Part shown: piece by piece, positions 10,322 through 21,930 of the stretch
Numbering within the stretch: the first letter of the stretch is position 1
How the letters are laid out: every line of letters starts with the position of its first letter
Origin: Closterium sp. NIES-65
Taxonomy: Eukaryota > Streptophyta > Zygnematophyceae > Desmidiales > Closteriaceae
Assembly (NCBI GenBank): GCA_948144175.1
Contig: CANXME010000398.1
Coordinates: 647,501-711,500 of the forward strand
DNA length: 64,000 nt
Direction: 5' to 3'
Translations under genes and position numbers: made by a program
The notes under the pieces: generated by a model
Told to the model about the DNA's origin: nothing
Seen by the model: the letters and a program-made list of their open reading frames with translations, nothing else
Databases searched by the model: none

Positions 10322-13300
10322 TTGCCCCACCACCCTCGCTCCTTCTTTCGAGACCGCACCACACTCACGCCGCTTGGCTGGCCAGTTGCAGTCTCTCTGG
10401 CAGACCCCTCTGGGGGTCCTGTCCTTGCTCACTACTCCACTGTCCTCCCGTGTCCGGCGGCCCCCTCTGGCACCCTGTCTGGTCTTTACCTCCCCTCGTT
10501 CTCTACGAACTTGGTGAGTGGTGCTGACCTACAGGATGCGGGGGCTCACCAGTTCACTCCTGCGCGTCAGCGGGTGACCCACTGCTCGGACGCTCGGACA
10601 GGCCGACACTTGGCCACGTTTACACGTCGGCCAGGGTAGCCTGTACACACTGACCAGTGCGTCTCCTCCAGTCACTGCGTCTGGTCAGGTAGCTGCGTCG
10701 GGTCAGGTGTTTGCTGCAGCGTCCAGGTCTGGTCCTGAGTCTGCCCCCTGCTCGTGTCGCCTCCTGTCTCACGAGACCCTCCTCTGGCACCACCGCCTTG
10801 GTCACCCCTCCGTGCTTCGTCTCCGAGGCATGGCCTCCCGTGTCCTTGTCTCTGGTCTTCCCCGGTCCCTCCCTCCCCTTCCTCCTGGGCCTGGCCCTAC
10901 CTGCGTCCCCTGTGTCGAGGGGCGGCAGCGGGCTGCCCCTCACTCCTCCGAATTTCCTCCGACAGAGGCCCCGCTGCAGACGCTTCACATGGACGTGTGG
11001 GGCCCGGCCCGCGTCCGTGGACAGGGTCACGAGCGCTACTTCCTGCTGGTGGTTGACGACTACTCGTGTTACACCACAGTCTTCTCCTTGCGCAGCAAGG
11101 GTGATGTCACTGCGGTGTTGATCGACTGGATCCACGCAGCTCGTCTCCAGCTCAGGCAGAGCTTCAGCTCGGACTTTCCTGTGCTGCGTCTGCACTCGGA
11201 CAGAGGCGGAGAGTTCTCCTCTGGCCTTCTCAGTGCCTACTCGGACAGAGGCCTTCTGCGTCTGCACTCTGACAAAGGCGGGGAGTTCTCCTCTAGCCTT
11301 CTGCGAGCCTACTGTCGTGCACGAGGGATTGCTGAGCACCGCATTGGCATGGTCATGGATGTCGCTCGTACGTCCATGATGCATGCGGCTGCCCCCCATT
11401 TTCTATGGCTGTTTGCGGTTCGGTACGCGGCGCATCAGATCAACCTTCACCCCAGGGTCTCCAGGCCGGAGACCTCCCCAGCTTTGCTGTGGACGGCGAA
11501 GGTTGGCGATGCGTCTGCGTTACGTGTCTGGGGATCTCGGGCGTTTGTTCGCGACTTGTCTGCGGACAAGCTGTCCCCTCGTGCTGCTCCTTGCGTCTTC
11601 CTTGGCTTCCCCCTTGACGCGCCAGGGTGGCAGTTCTACCACCCCACCTCTCGCCGTGTTCTGTCCTCCCAGGACGTCACGTTTGACGAGTCGGTCCCCT
11701 ACTACCGCCTCTTCCCCTACCGCACTCCGTCCCTCCCCCCGCCGCCGCTCTTCCTTGTACCAGGTCCCCCCCCGGTAGACCCCCTCCCCCCTCAGGGTCC
11801 TGCCCCTTCACGTGTGTCCTAGGTAGACGGAGTCGAGCCTGTCGAGGTTACAGGTGACTGTGGTGCTGCTGAGGGTGTTGAGCCTGCGGGTGCTGACTCT
11901 GGGGGTGCTGAGTGTGTGGGTGCTGCGCCTGGGGTTGCTGAGACTGCGGGTGCTACTACTGGGGGTGCTGAGCCTGGGGGTGCTGCGACTGGGGGTGCTG
12001 AGCCTGGGGGTGCTGAGCCTGGGGGTGCTACGCCTGGGGGTCCTGAGCCTGGGGGTGCTACGCCTGGGGGTGCTGGGCCTGGAGGTTCTACGGGTACTTC
12101 GTCTCGACAGGAGCCCCTCTCTCCACAGGAGGTGCGTGAGTGGTTTGCCCGGCGCTGGAGGCGTGCTCCTAGAGCTGGAGGTTCTCCGACTGTTGAGGGT
12201 GCTGGTGCCGCGGGTCCCGGGGGTGCTCGTGCTGGGAGTACTGGAGCTACTGGGCCTGCGGGTGCGACTGGAGCTGGAGCTGCTAAGGGTGTTGGTGCTG
12301 AGGCTACTGCTGTCGGTCCTGGGGGCAGTCCTGCTGGGGGTACTACTGGTGCTGCTGGAAGTACTGGAGCTGGAGGTGCTCCTGGCGCTAGTGCTGCCGC
12401 TGGGGATGCTGGTGCTGTCCCTGCTGTGTCTGTAGTCGCCGCGCGGCCTCGGCCGTACTTCGTTCCGCTCCTTCAGCAGGTTCTTGGTCTCCCGCCTTCT
12501 ACTGGTCCTTCTCCTCACTTAGAGTGTCCACAGCCTCTCCCGTCACAGTTACAGCCAGCCTCCCCACTACCTGCTCCTTCTTCCTACACTGGTCCTACTG
12601 GAGGTCTTGCTGAGCGTCGTGAGCCTTCGTCTCGCCCTGTGTTGCCTGTCCGCCCTGCTCGCACTAGTGGTCGTGGTTCGCGTCAGCGTCCTCCTTCTGT
12701 CCCTGGCACGCACTGGATGTCTCTGCGTCCGTCCACTGCCCCTCTACGTGCCTCTTTGCCTTCTCCTCCTGAGTCCTCTCTTCCTACTCTTGCCGACCCG
12801 GAGTCGGAATCTCTTCGTGCTGCCAGTCCTACTGTCACGCGTCTCCTTGCTACTTTCGTCACTGGCCCTTCCTTTTAGTCCACTGCTGCGTCTGCCCTAG
12901 TTACTGAGCTCGTCGACTTTGCTGCTCGCTGTCGTCTAGACTACGCTGCTAGTCTTTTCGCTGAGTCTGAGTCTGTCTATCCTCCGTCCGTCGGGGGTGA
13001 GTGTGCCCTGGGCACGGACGTCCTTGAGGACAGGCAGGAGGAGTTCCAGTGTCTGGCTGCTGCTTCACCTCATCTTGTGTCCGTACTGCTTACCCCTGAG
13101 GGAGACCCGGATGCACTTGACATCCCGACTCCGCGCTCTTACGCGGAGGCGATAGAGGGTCCCTACTCCTCTCAGTGGCAGGCAGCTATGGACGCAGAGA
13201 TGGCTTCCTGGAAGTCCACAGGCACCTACGTTGACGAGGTTCCCCTGCCTCGGGCGAACATCGTCGGTGGCATGTGGATTTTCAGAGTGAAGCGGCCGCC

Positions 13301-14552
13301 GGGTTCTCCGCCTGTCTTCAAGGCGCGCTACGTGGCTCGTGGCTTCAGTCAGCGGCAGGGAGTTGACTACTTTCATACCTTCTCTCCCACCCCGAAGATG
13401 ACCACTCTACGGGTTCTGCTGCACATAGCTGCTCACCGCGACTAAGAGCTGCACTCTCTTGACTTCAGCACTGCTTTCTTGCAGGGCAGCCTGCACGAGG
13501 AGATCTGGCTGCGTCGCCCACCTGGCTTCACTGGGTCTTTTCCTCCTGGCACCCAGTGGAGCCTCCGGCGGCCAGTCTATGGTCTCCGCCAGGCACCGCG
13601 TGAGTGGCACGACACACTGAGGACTACACTTGCGGCTCTTGGGTTTGCTCCCTCTACTGCCGACGCGTCGCTGTTTCTGCGCACCGACACTTCTTTGCCA
13701 CCGTTCTACATCCTCGTGTACGTCGACGACTTGGACTTTGCCCCAGCTGACACTGCTGGACTTGCCCACGTGAAGTGTGAGCTGCAGAAGAGACACACGT
13801 GCACAGACCTGGGTGAACTGCGCAGCTACCTTGACTTGCAGATCACCCGGGACAGAGCACAGCGCACCATTACCCTGACTCAGTCACACATGGTGCAGCA
13901 GGTCCTTCAGCGCTTCGGCTTCACGTACTCCTCGCCTCAGGACACTCCTCTGCCTACTCGCCACTCGCTCTCAGCTCTGCCTTCTGATGATTCCGTAGAG
14001 TCGAGTGGCCCGTATCCAGAGCTTGTTGGCTGCCTCATGTACCTGATGAACTGCACTCGACCTGACCTTGCATACCCTCTTAGCATTCTTGCACGCTATG
14101 TTGCTCCTGGGAGACACAGACCAGAGCACATGGCTGCAGCGAAGAGGGTGTTGCGCTACTTGTGCAGTACATCGGGCATGGGGCGTGTGCTTGGAGGCCA
14201 GAGTCCAGTGGTCCTCACTGGGCACGCAGACGCTTCTTGGGCTGACGACCAGGCTACGTAGCGGTCGTCACAGGGTTACACCTTCAGCCTTGGTTCTGGC
14301 TCTGTTTCGTAGCGGGCTACCCGCTCGTCTTCTGTTCTCGGCTCCAGTTGTGAGGCTGAGGTCTACGCCGGGGCCATGGCTGCTCAGGAGCTTCGCTGGC
14401 TCACCTACCTGCTGACTGACCTCGGAGAGCCGCCTCGTTCTCCTCCAGTGCTGTACGTAGACAACAAGGCCATGCTGGCCTTGTGTCGAGAGCATAGACT
14501 GGAGCACAGAACGAAGCACATTGCTCTTCGCTACTTCCTTGCTCGTGAGCTG
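10322..14552 (+). pseudogene. Copia B pol region, main part, fossil
   Basis: Remnants of protease, integrase (WHHRLGHPS near 10790, DVWGPARV near 10995, LHSDRGGEFSS near 11190), the Gly-Ala repeat linker near 11900-12110, reverse transcriptase (YVDDL near 13720) and RNase H (HADASWADD near 14225). A duplicated block of the integrase core near 11190-11300 is visible. The RNase H part runs directly into the LTR of the inserted element C. Broken many times. Confidence 0.85.
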
Positions 14553-14685
14553 TGTGAAAACAAAGAACGAGAAAATGGATGACTATGAAGTGAAGTGAAT
14601 ACAAATAGGAAACCCTAATGTGTTGTACCCCCTATGGGATACCCCACTATAGCCTACACAAACAAGTAAGCTATATGTTCTGACA
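14553..14685 (-). repeat. 3' LTR of copia C
   Basis: 133-bp LTR with TG...CA ends on the minus strand, next to the purine-rich tract at 14686-14720. Pairs with 21298-21430 with one difference. Confidence 0.93.
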
Positions 14686-14882
14686 CACCCCCATAGGCAA
14701 AGTGGGGGAGAACAAGGGGTCACAAGACCAGTCAAGCAAAGCAAAGCAAAGCTCAGGGTGGATCACAAAGTCACCACGCATTCCGAGCACAAGTTCAAAG
14801 GCCACAAGGCCAGTTCACATGCAAGATCATATATAGAGATATACAAGAGCAAGAGTATATATATGCGAAGTTACAAGCAAGG

Positions 14883-17800
14883 TCAAGAGGAGAGCAAGTG
14901 AGGCAAGACAGGCACAAGACCCAACTGCGTGCAGCAACGCTGATGATCACAAGGCGCAAGTGCCTTGGTGAAGACATCAGCAGTGTTGGCCTCAGAGGCC
15001 ACGTACGCAAGTCGCAGCTGTCCACGCTGCTGTAGCTCACGAGCAAGAAAGTAGCGAAGAGCAATGTGCTTCGTTCTGTGCTCCAGTCGCTGCTCTCGAC
15101 ACAAGGCCAGCATGGCCTTGTTGTCTACGTACAGGACTAGAGGAGAACGAGGCTGCTCTCCAAGGTCGGTCAGCAGGTAGGTGAGCCAGCGTAACTCCTG
15201 TGCAGCCATAGCCCCAGCGTAGATCTCAGCCTCACAACTGGAGCCGAGAACAGAAGACGAGCGGGTAGCCCGCCACGAGACAGAGCCGGAACCAAGGCTG
15301 AAGGTGTAACCCTGTGACGACCGCTGCGTAGCCTGGTCGTCAGCCCAAGAAGCGTCTGCGTGCCCAGTGAGGACCACTGGACTGCGCCCTCCAAGCACTA
15401 GCCCCATGCCCGACGTACTGCACAAGTAGCGCAACACCCTCTTCGCTGCAGCCATGTGCTTTGGTCGGTGTCTCCCAGGAGCAACAAAGCGTGCAAGAAT
15501 GCTAAGAGGGTATGCGAGGTCAGGTCGTGTGCAGGTCATCAGGTACATGAGGCAGCCAACAAGCTCTGCAAACGGGCCACTCGACTCTACGGACTCATCC
15601 GAAGGCAGAGTTGAGAGCGAGTGGCGAGTAGGCAGAGGAGTGGCCTGAGGCGAGGAGTACGTGAAGCCGAAGCGCTGAAGGACCTGCTGCACCATGTGTG
15701 ACTGAGTCAGGGTAATGGTGCGGCGTGCTCTGTCCCGGGTGATCTGCAAGCCAAGGTAGCTGCGCAGTTCACCCAGGTCAGTGCACGTGTGTCTCTTCTG
15801 CAGCTCGGACTTCACGTAGGCGAGTCCAGCATTGTCAGCTGTGGCAAAGACCAAGTCGTCGACGTACACGAGGATGTAGAACGGCGGCAGAGAGGTGTCG
15901 GCGCGTAGAAACAGCGACGGGTCGGCAGTGGAAGGAGCAAACCCAAGTGCCGCGAGCGTAGTCCTCAGTGTGTCGTGCCACTCACGTGGCGCCTGGCGGA
16001 GACCGTAGACAGGATGCCGGAGACTCCACTGGGTACCAGGAGGGAAAGACCCAGTGAAGCCAGGTGGGCGACGCAGCCAGATCTCCTCGTGCAGGCTGCC
16101 CTGCAAGAAAGCTGTGCTGAAGTCGAGAGAGTGGAGCTCGTAGTCACGGTGAGCAGCAACGTGCAGCAGAACCCGAAGAGTGGTCATCTTCGGGGTGGGG
16201 GAGAAGGTCTGAAAGTAGTCAACCCCCTGCCGCTGACTGAAGCCACGAGCCACGTAACGCGCCTTGAAGACAGGCGGAGAACCCGGCGGCCGCTTCACCC
16301 TGAAAATCCACATGCCACTGACGATGTTCGCCCCAGGAGGGGGAACAGCGTCAACGTAGGTGCCTGTGGACTTCCAGGAAGCCATCTTTGCATCCATAGC
16401 TGCCTGCCACTGAGAGAGTCCGACTCCGGGTCGGCAAGAGCAGGAAGAGAGGAAGCAGGAGGAGAAGGCAAAGGGGCACGCAGAGGAGCAGTGGACGGAC
16501 GCAGTGACATCCGGTGCGTGCCAGGGACAGTAGGAGGACGCTGACGCGACCCGCGACCACTAGCGCGCTCAGTACGAACAGGCGACACAGGACGAGACGC
16601 AGGCTCACGACGCTCAGTAAGACCTCCAGTCGGACCAGCGTAGGGAGAAGGAGCAGGCAAAGGGGAGGCAGGCTGTAGCTGTGGCTGTGACCGAACAGGC
16701 TGCGGACCCTCTAAGGGAGGAGGAGGAGGTGTAAGACCAAGAACCTGCTGCAGGAGCGGAACGAAGTACGGTCGGGGCCGCGCGGCGACGCTAGAAACAG
16801 CAGGAACAGCACCCGCAGCCCTGGCAGGTGCACCCACTCCAGCAGCACCTCCAGCAGCACCACCAGCCGCAGCACCAGGAGCACTGTCAGTCGGACCGCC
16901 AACGGCAGGCTCAGGGCCAACACCCTCAGCAGGACCAGCTCCGGGAGAACTCTCAGACTCAGCAGCTCCAGCACCCACAGTACGAGCACCGGCGGGGCGC
17001 GCAGCAGCAGTACCCTCTGCAGCCGAAGAACCACCAGCACCAGCAGCACGCCTCCAGCGCCTGGCAAACCACTCACGCAGCTCCTGTGGGGAGAGTGGCT
17101 CCAGGCGAGACGAAGCACCCCTAGGCACAGCACCTCCAGGCTCAGCACCCCTAGACACAGCACCCCCAGGCACAGCACCCCCAGGCTCAGCACCCCCAGG
17201 CTCAGCACCCCCAGGCTCAGCACCCCCAGACTCGGCACCTCCAGGCTCAGCACCCCCAGACTCCGCACCCCCAGGCTCAGCTCCCGCAGCAGCACCAGAG
17301 TCACCAGTGACCTCGACAGGCTCGACCGCGTCTACCTGGGACACACCTGAAGGGGCAGGACCCTGAGGGGGGAGGGGGACTACCGGGGGGGGACCTGGTA
17401 CCAAGAAGAGCGGGGGCGGGGGGAGGGACGGAGTGCGGTAGGGGAAGAGGCGGTAGTAGGGTACCAACTCGTCGAACGTGACGTCCTGGGAGGACAGAAC
17501 ACGTCGAGAGGAGGGGTGGTAAAACTGCCACCCAGGGGCGTCGGGGGGGAACCCAAGGAAGACGCAGGGAGAAGCACGAGGGGACAGCTTGTCCGCAGAC
17601 AGGTCGCGAACAAACGCCCGAGATCCCCAGACCCGGAACGCCGACGCATCGCCAACCTTCCCCGTCCATAGCAGGGCTGGGGAGGTCTCCGGTCGAGAGA
17701 CCCTGGGGTGGAGGTTGATCTGGTGCGCAGCGTACCTGACCGCAAACGGCCACAGAAAATGGGGAGCAGTCGCATGCATCATGGACGTACGAGCGACGTC

Positions 17801-18157
17801 CATGACCATGCCAATGCGGCGCTCAGCAATCCCATTCTGCTGTGGTGAGTCCGGAAGCGTGAAGGTCTGACGGATGCCTCGCGCACGACAGTAGGCACTC
17901 AGGAGGCCAGAGGAGAACTCTCCGCCCTTGTCCGAGTGCAGACGCAAAACAGGGAAGTCAGAGCCAAAGCTCCTCCGAAGCTGGAGACGAGCTGCGCGGA
18001 TCCAGTCGATCAACACCTCAGTGACCTCACCCTTGCTGCGCAAGGGGAAGACTGTGGTGTAACGCGAGTAGTCGTCAACCACCAGCAGGAAGTAGCGCTC
18101 CTGACCCTGTCCACGGACGCGGGCTGGGCCCCACACGTCCATGTGAAGCGTCTGCAA
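14883..18157 (-). pseudogene. Copia C pol region: integrase core, RT, RNase H, fossil
   Basis: On the minus strand: integrase core (DVWGPARV near 18140, LHSDKGGEFSS near 17940), integrase C-terminal part, Gly-Ala-Glu-Pro repeat linker near 17290-17110, Ala/Gly-rich spacer, reverse transcriptase (YVDDLVFA near 15860) and RNase H (HADASWADD near 15360), ending in the family's VLPHLLSS tail at 14883. These parts copy the element RNA and join it into DNA. Broken. Confidence 0.88.
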
Positions 18158-18202
18158 CGGGGCCTCTGTCGGAGGAAACTGGGAGGAGTGAGGGGCAGCA
18201 CG

Positions 18203-20386
18203 CTAGCGCCCCTCGACACAGGGGACACAGGTGGGGCCAGGGCCCGGAGGAAGGGGAGGGAGAGACCAGGGAAGACCAGACACAAGGACTCGCGAGGCCA
18301 TGCCCTTGAGCCGAAGCAGAGAGGGGTGGCCAAGGCGGTGGTGCCAGAGGAGGGTCTCGTGAGACAGACGACGGCACGAGCAGGGGGCAGACTCAGGACC
18401 AGACCTGGACGCTGCAGCAAACACCTGACCAGACTCAGCACCTGGAGGAGAAGCAGTGGTCAGTGTGTACAGGCTCGACCCTGGCCGACGTGTAAACGTA
18501 GCCAGGTGGCGACCTGTATCCGCCTCCGTGCAGTGGGTCACCCGCTGACGAGCAGGGGTGAACTGGTGGACACCCGCATCCTGGAGGTCAGCACCACTCA
18601 CCAAGTTCGTCGAGAACGAGGGGAGGTAAAGACCAGTCAGGGTGCCAGAGGGGGCCGCCGGACACGGGAGGACAGTGGAGAAGCGAGACAGGACAGGCCC
18701 CCCAGAGGGGTCAGCCAGGGACACCGCAACCGGCCGACTCAGCGGCGTGAGAGTGGTGCGGTCCCTAAAGAAGGAGCGAGACGCTCCAGAGTCAAGGGTG
18801 AAGGTGTGAGAGGCCGAAGCCGACACAGTACCTGAGAGGGCAGACTCACCAGCACCTGAGAGCACAGACGCACTGGCACCTAGAGCAGCAGCCTCACTAG
18901 TACCTGACGCGGCAGTACCAATGCCCGGGTCGGGCGGGAAACACCGGTAACAGTCATCCTCATCACTACCAATCGCAGCATACATAGCAGAGAGAATATC
19001 ATCAAAATCAAGATCATAAATAGCTACACCAGCCCTAGACAGCTCTCCCCAGCGGGGGATCTCAGCTGCCTCCGGAAACTGCTGACGCCAGGCGTCAGTC
19101 AGGCGGCCAAAGCAGCGGCGGGCTGTGTGGGCGCCTCCACACCTCTCCCCTGCACGGTCACCGGTGCGAAGAACGTAGGGGCAAGGACCAAGCGCACCAC
19201 CACGCTGACGCTGCGAGTACCACTCACGGAGCTGCTGAGGGGCGGGGACGGTGCGGGAGCGCTGCTGCTGCTGTGGCTGCTGCTGCGGCTGCTGCTGCTG
19301 CTGCTGCTGGCGCTGACCACCCCCAGAGCTGCTCCGCTGGGACGAGCCACTCCGACCCCCGCCTCCACCGCCACCCCCGCCTCCACCGCCACCCCCGTCT
19401 CCACCTCCACCTCCCCCACCAGGACCGTCGCTCCCACCGCTCCCACCGCCTCCTCCGCTACCACCTCCGCCGCCACCTCCGCCTCCACCGCCGCCACCAG
19501 TACCTCCACTCCCGCCACCACCCCCACCGCCACCCCCACTCCCCCCGCCACCCCCACCGCCTCCTCCACCGCCCCCTCTAGCTCCACCCGCTCCCTTGCC
19601 CCCCTTGCCCTTGCCAGAGCGGCGTCTGCCGCTGGGGGCAGACGCCGCGCCGACCGACTCAAAACCAGTGAGGTCGGCCGCAGCGGCAGAGGCGACAGAG
19701 GGCAGCAGGGGGGAAGGACCACACCCCTCAAAGATGGGGGTGCGAGGGTCACCCCGAGAGGCCCCTACAGCAACAATACTCTTCTCAGCCGCTAGCAGGG
19801 ACTCCTCAAGGAGGTCGACAGTGAGAGTGGTGGGACAGACAGAGAGAAACTGGTCCCTAACGACACGAAGGGACTCAGGGAGACGGGTGACGAGAAAGTA
19901 GAGAGTGATGTAGATGGGAGGAGGGTTCGCAGCGCGAAACTCAGCAGGAAGGGCAGCGCGGTAGCGGGTGTCACTAGCACGGAGGTGGGTAACGAGGTCA
20001 ACGACAGTGGGAAAGGAAGCGAGGTCAGGGAAGAGAAACGGTAGCATGAGGCGGCTAAGGGTAGCGGAGGAAGGGGAGGAGTAGCGTGCAACTACAGCGT
20101 CGTACAAGGCCTGAGCGGTCTTGCACTGACTAAAGTGGGCACGCTCAGAGGAAGGGAGGTGGCGACGCACAGCAAGACGTGCAGCAGCATCGCGGGTCGC
20201 CCACTTGGAGCGAACGGCAGAGTCAGCATCAGCAGGTGGGGCAGGGACAGCGCCAGAGACAAATTCAAAGAGAGAGACCTCATCTATCGCATCACACAGT
20301 AAGTACAGCTGCAGGTCTTCAATCCAGACGGCAAAGTCAATGGCCCTCCCCTCAGCGTCAAAAGTAAGAACATTGGGGGTGGCCAT
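18203..20386 (-). pseudogene. Copia C gag-protease-integrase N-part, fossil
   Basis: A long frame starting MATPNVLTFDAEGRAID at 20386 on the minus strand. It holds the gag N-terminal domain, a Gly-Ser run near 19600-19340, a Gln-rich run (CAG repeats) near 19320-19260, the atypical zinc knuckle (C-X13-C-X3-H-X4-C) near 19190-19115, the aspartic protease LDSGASRSFF near 18800 and the integrase zinc-binding block near 18350. Gag and pol share one frame here, as is usual for plant copia. It is part of a broken element. Confidence 0.88.
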
Positions 20387-20464
20387 GGCAGCAGCTGAAA
20401 GTCTCACCGGGCTGGGAGAGTCGGGTAGGTCAGCAGCACAGGAACACAGCTCAGGAACAGCAAC

Positions 20465-21200
20465 ACGGCTCCTCAGGCGGCTCGGGCGGCTCGGGCGGCT
20501 CGGGCGGCTCGGGCGGCTCGGGCGGCACGGGCGGCTCGGGCTGCTCGGGCGGCGGCTCGGCCGCAGCTCAGCGGCGGCTCGGGCGGCGGCTCATGTGGCC
20601 CGGGCGGCGGCTCAGGCGGCGGCGGCTCGGCGGCGGCTCGGCTGCTGCTGGGCGGCTCGGCTGATGCTGGGCGGCTCGGCGGGGCCGCGTAGCAAAGGGC
20701 GGCGGGGCCGCGTAGCAGAGGGCGGCGGGGCCGCTACCGAAGAGGGCGGCGGGGCCGCGTAGCAGAGGGCGGCGGGGCCGCGTAGCAGAGGGCGGTGGGG
20801 CCGCTACCGAAGAGGGCGGCGGGGCCGCGTAGCAGAGGGCGGCGGGGCCGCGTAGCAGAGGGCGGCGGGGCCGCGTAGCAGAGGGCGGCGGGGCCGCGAT
20901 CGAAGGGCGGCGGGGCCGCGTAGCAGAGGGCGGCGGGGCCGCGTAGCAGAGGGCGGCGGGGCCGCGTAGTAGAGGGCGGCGGGACCGCAATCGAAGGGCG
21001 GCGGGGCCGCGTATCAGAGGGCGGCGGGGCCGCGTGGCAGAGGGCGGCGGGGCCGTGTAGGCGAGGGCGGCGGGGCCGCGATCGAAGGGCGGCGGTGGGG
21101 CCGCGTAGCAGAGGGCGGCGGGGCCGCGATCGAAGGGCGGCGGGGCCGCTAGGGAAGGGCGGCGGAGCCGCTAGGGGAAGGGCGGCGCAACGGGCCGCTA
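20465..21200. repeat. GC-rich minisatellite leader of copia C
   Basis: Two arrays. A 9-bp GGCTCGGGC array lies at about 20470-20680. An array with a unit of about 23 bp (GCGTAGCAGAGGGCGGCGGG) lies at about 20690-21180. The second unit differs from the matching array of A, D or F but keeps the GGCGGCGGGGCCGC core. Confidence 0.88.
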
Positions 21201-21297
21201 GGGGCGACACGACGGGTCGCTAAAAAAAAACGCGCCTCGGGGCGCGGTTCGGTGGGCCCTAGAAGCAGTCCCTAGGAGGGAACCTGCTCTGATTCCA

Positions 21298-21430
21298 TGT
21301 GAAAACAAAGAACGAGAAAATGGATGACTATGAAGTGAAGTGAATACAAATAGGAAACCCTAATATGTTGTACCCCCTATGGGATACCCCACTATAGCCT
21401 ACACAAACAAGTAAGCTATATGTTCTGACA
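21298..21430 (-). repeat. 5' LTR of copia C
   Basis: 133-bp LTR with the primer site abutting at 21286-21297. The right flank carries the AGCTG target duplication. Confidence 0.93.
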
Positions 21431-21583
21431 AGCTGCAGCAGCGTGGTCAGCTGCGTCTTGCGTACGTGGCCTCTGAGGCCAACACTGCTGATATCTTCAC
21501 CAAGGCACTTGCGCCTTGTGATCATCAGCGCTTCTGTACTCAGCTGGGTCTTGTGCCTGCCTTGCCTCACTTACTCACCTCTT
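21431..21583 (+). pseudogene. Copia B RNase H tail, continuing after element C
   Basis: Resumes the copia B reading with LQQRGQLRLAYVASEANTAD-type residues and the family's C-terminal tail. It matches the RNase H ends of A, C, D, F and H. The 216 bp that follow (21584-21799) are the 3' untranslated part with ATATAT runs, AGCAAAGCAAAGC-type repeats (plus-strand GCTTTGCTTTGC) and the purine tract ATGGGGGTG. Confidence 0.85.
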
Positions 21584-21799
21584 GACCTTGCTTGTACTGT
21601 TACATATATATATAGTCCTGCTCTTTCTTGTCTTGCCTGTTATATATATTTGTACTCCTGCATGTGAACTAGCCTTGTGGCCTTGACCTTGTGCTCGGAA
21701 TGTGTGGTGACTTTGTGATCCACCCTGAGCTTGCTTTGCTTTGCTTTGCTTGATTGGTCTTGTGACCCCTTGTACTCCCCCACTTTGCCTATGGGGGTG

Positions 21800-21930
21800 T
21801 GTCAGAACATTATAGCTTATGCTTTTGTGTAGGCTGTAGTGGGGTAGCCCATATCGGGTACAACCCAATTAGGGTTAGTACTTGTACCCAACTCTTTCAT
21901 AGTGCATTCATTCTCGTTTCAGTTTTCTCA
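21800..21930 (+). repeat. 3' LTR of copia B
   Basis: 131-bp LTR on the plus strand, starting TGTCAGAACATTATAGC and ending TTTTCTCA. Same subfamily as the LTRs of element A but in the opposite orientation. Confidence 0.9.

Larger units (their letters stand above)
14553..21430 (-). mobile_element. Copia element C (fossil, nested in copia B)
   Basis: Ty1/copia element on the minus strand, 6878 bp, inserted into the RNase H part of copia B. The 5-bp target duplication AGCTG is exact at 14548-14552 and 21431-21435. LTRs 14553-14685 and 21298-21430 (133 bp) differ at one position, so the insertion is recent. The primer site beside the right LTR reads TGGAATCAGAGC on the minus strand. Gag and pol are close to full length but broken about three times. 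Confidence 0.95.
9483..21930 (+). mobile_element. Copia element B (fossil, split by copia C)
   Basis: Ty1/copia element on the plus strand, same LTR subfamily as A. Leader 9483-9770, gag from 9771, pol to 14552, then continuing at 21431 after the inserted element C. Its 3' LTR is 21800-21930, flanked on the right by ATTGT. No 5' LTR or primer site is recognised; the leader starts next to element A. Badly broken, with at least six breaks apart from the nested insertion. It must predate C. Confidence 0.85.

Noticed and set aside
17936-18835. Long plus-strand open frame (299 codons) opposite copia C
   Set aside because: It is the antisense shadow of the protease-integrase region. The same shadow recurs opposite A, D, F and H, with Arg/Gly-rich composition set by the GC-rich sense codons.
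20690-21180. Regularly spaced repeats resembling a CRISPR array
   Set aside because: Units are contiguous tandem repeats with no unique spacers, in a eukaryotic retroelement leader, and no cas genes are present.
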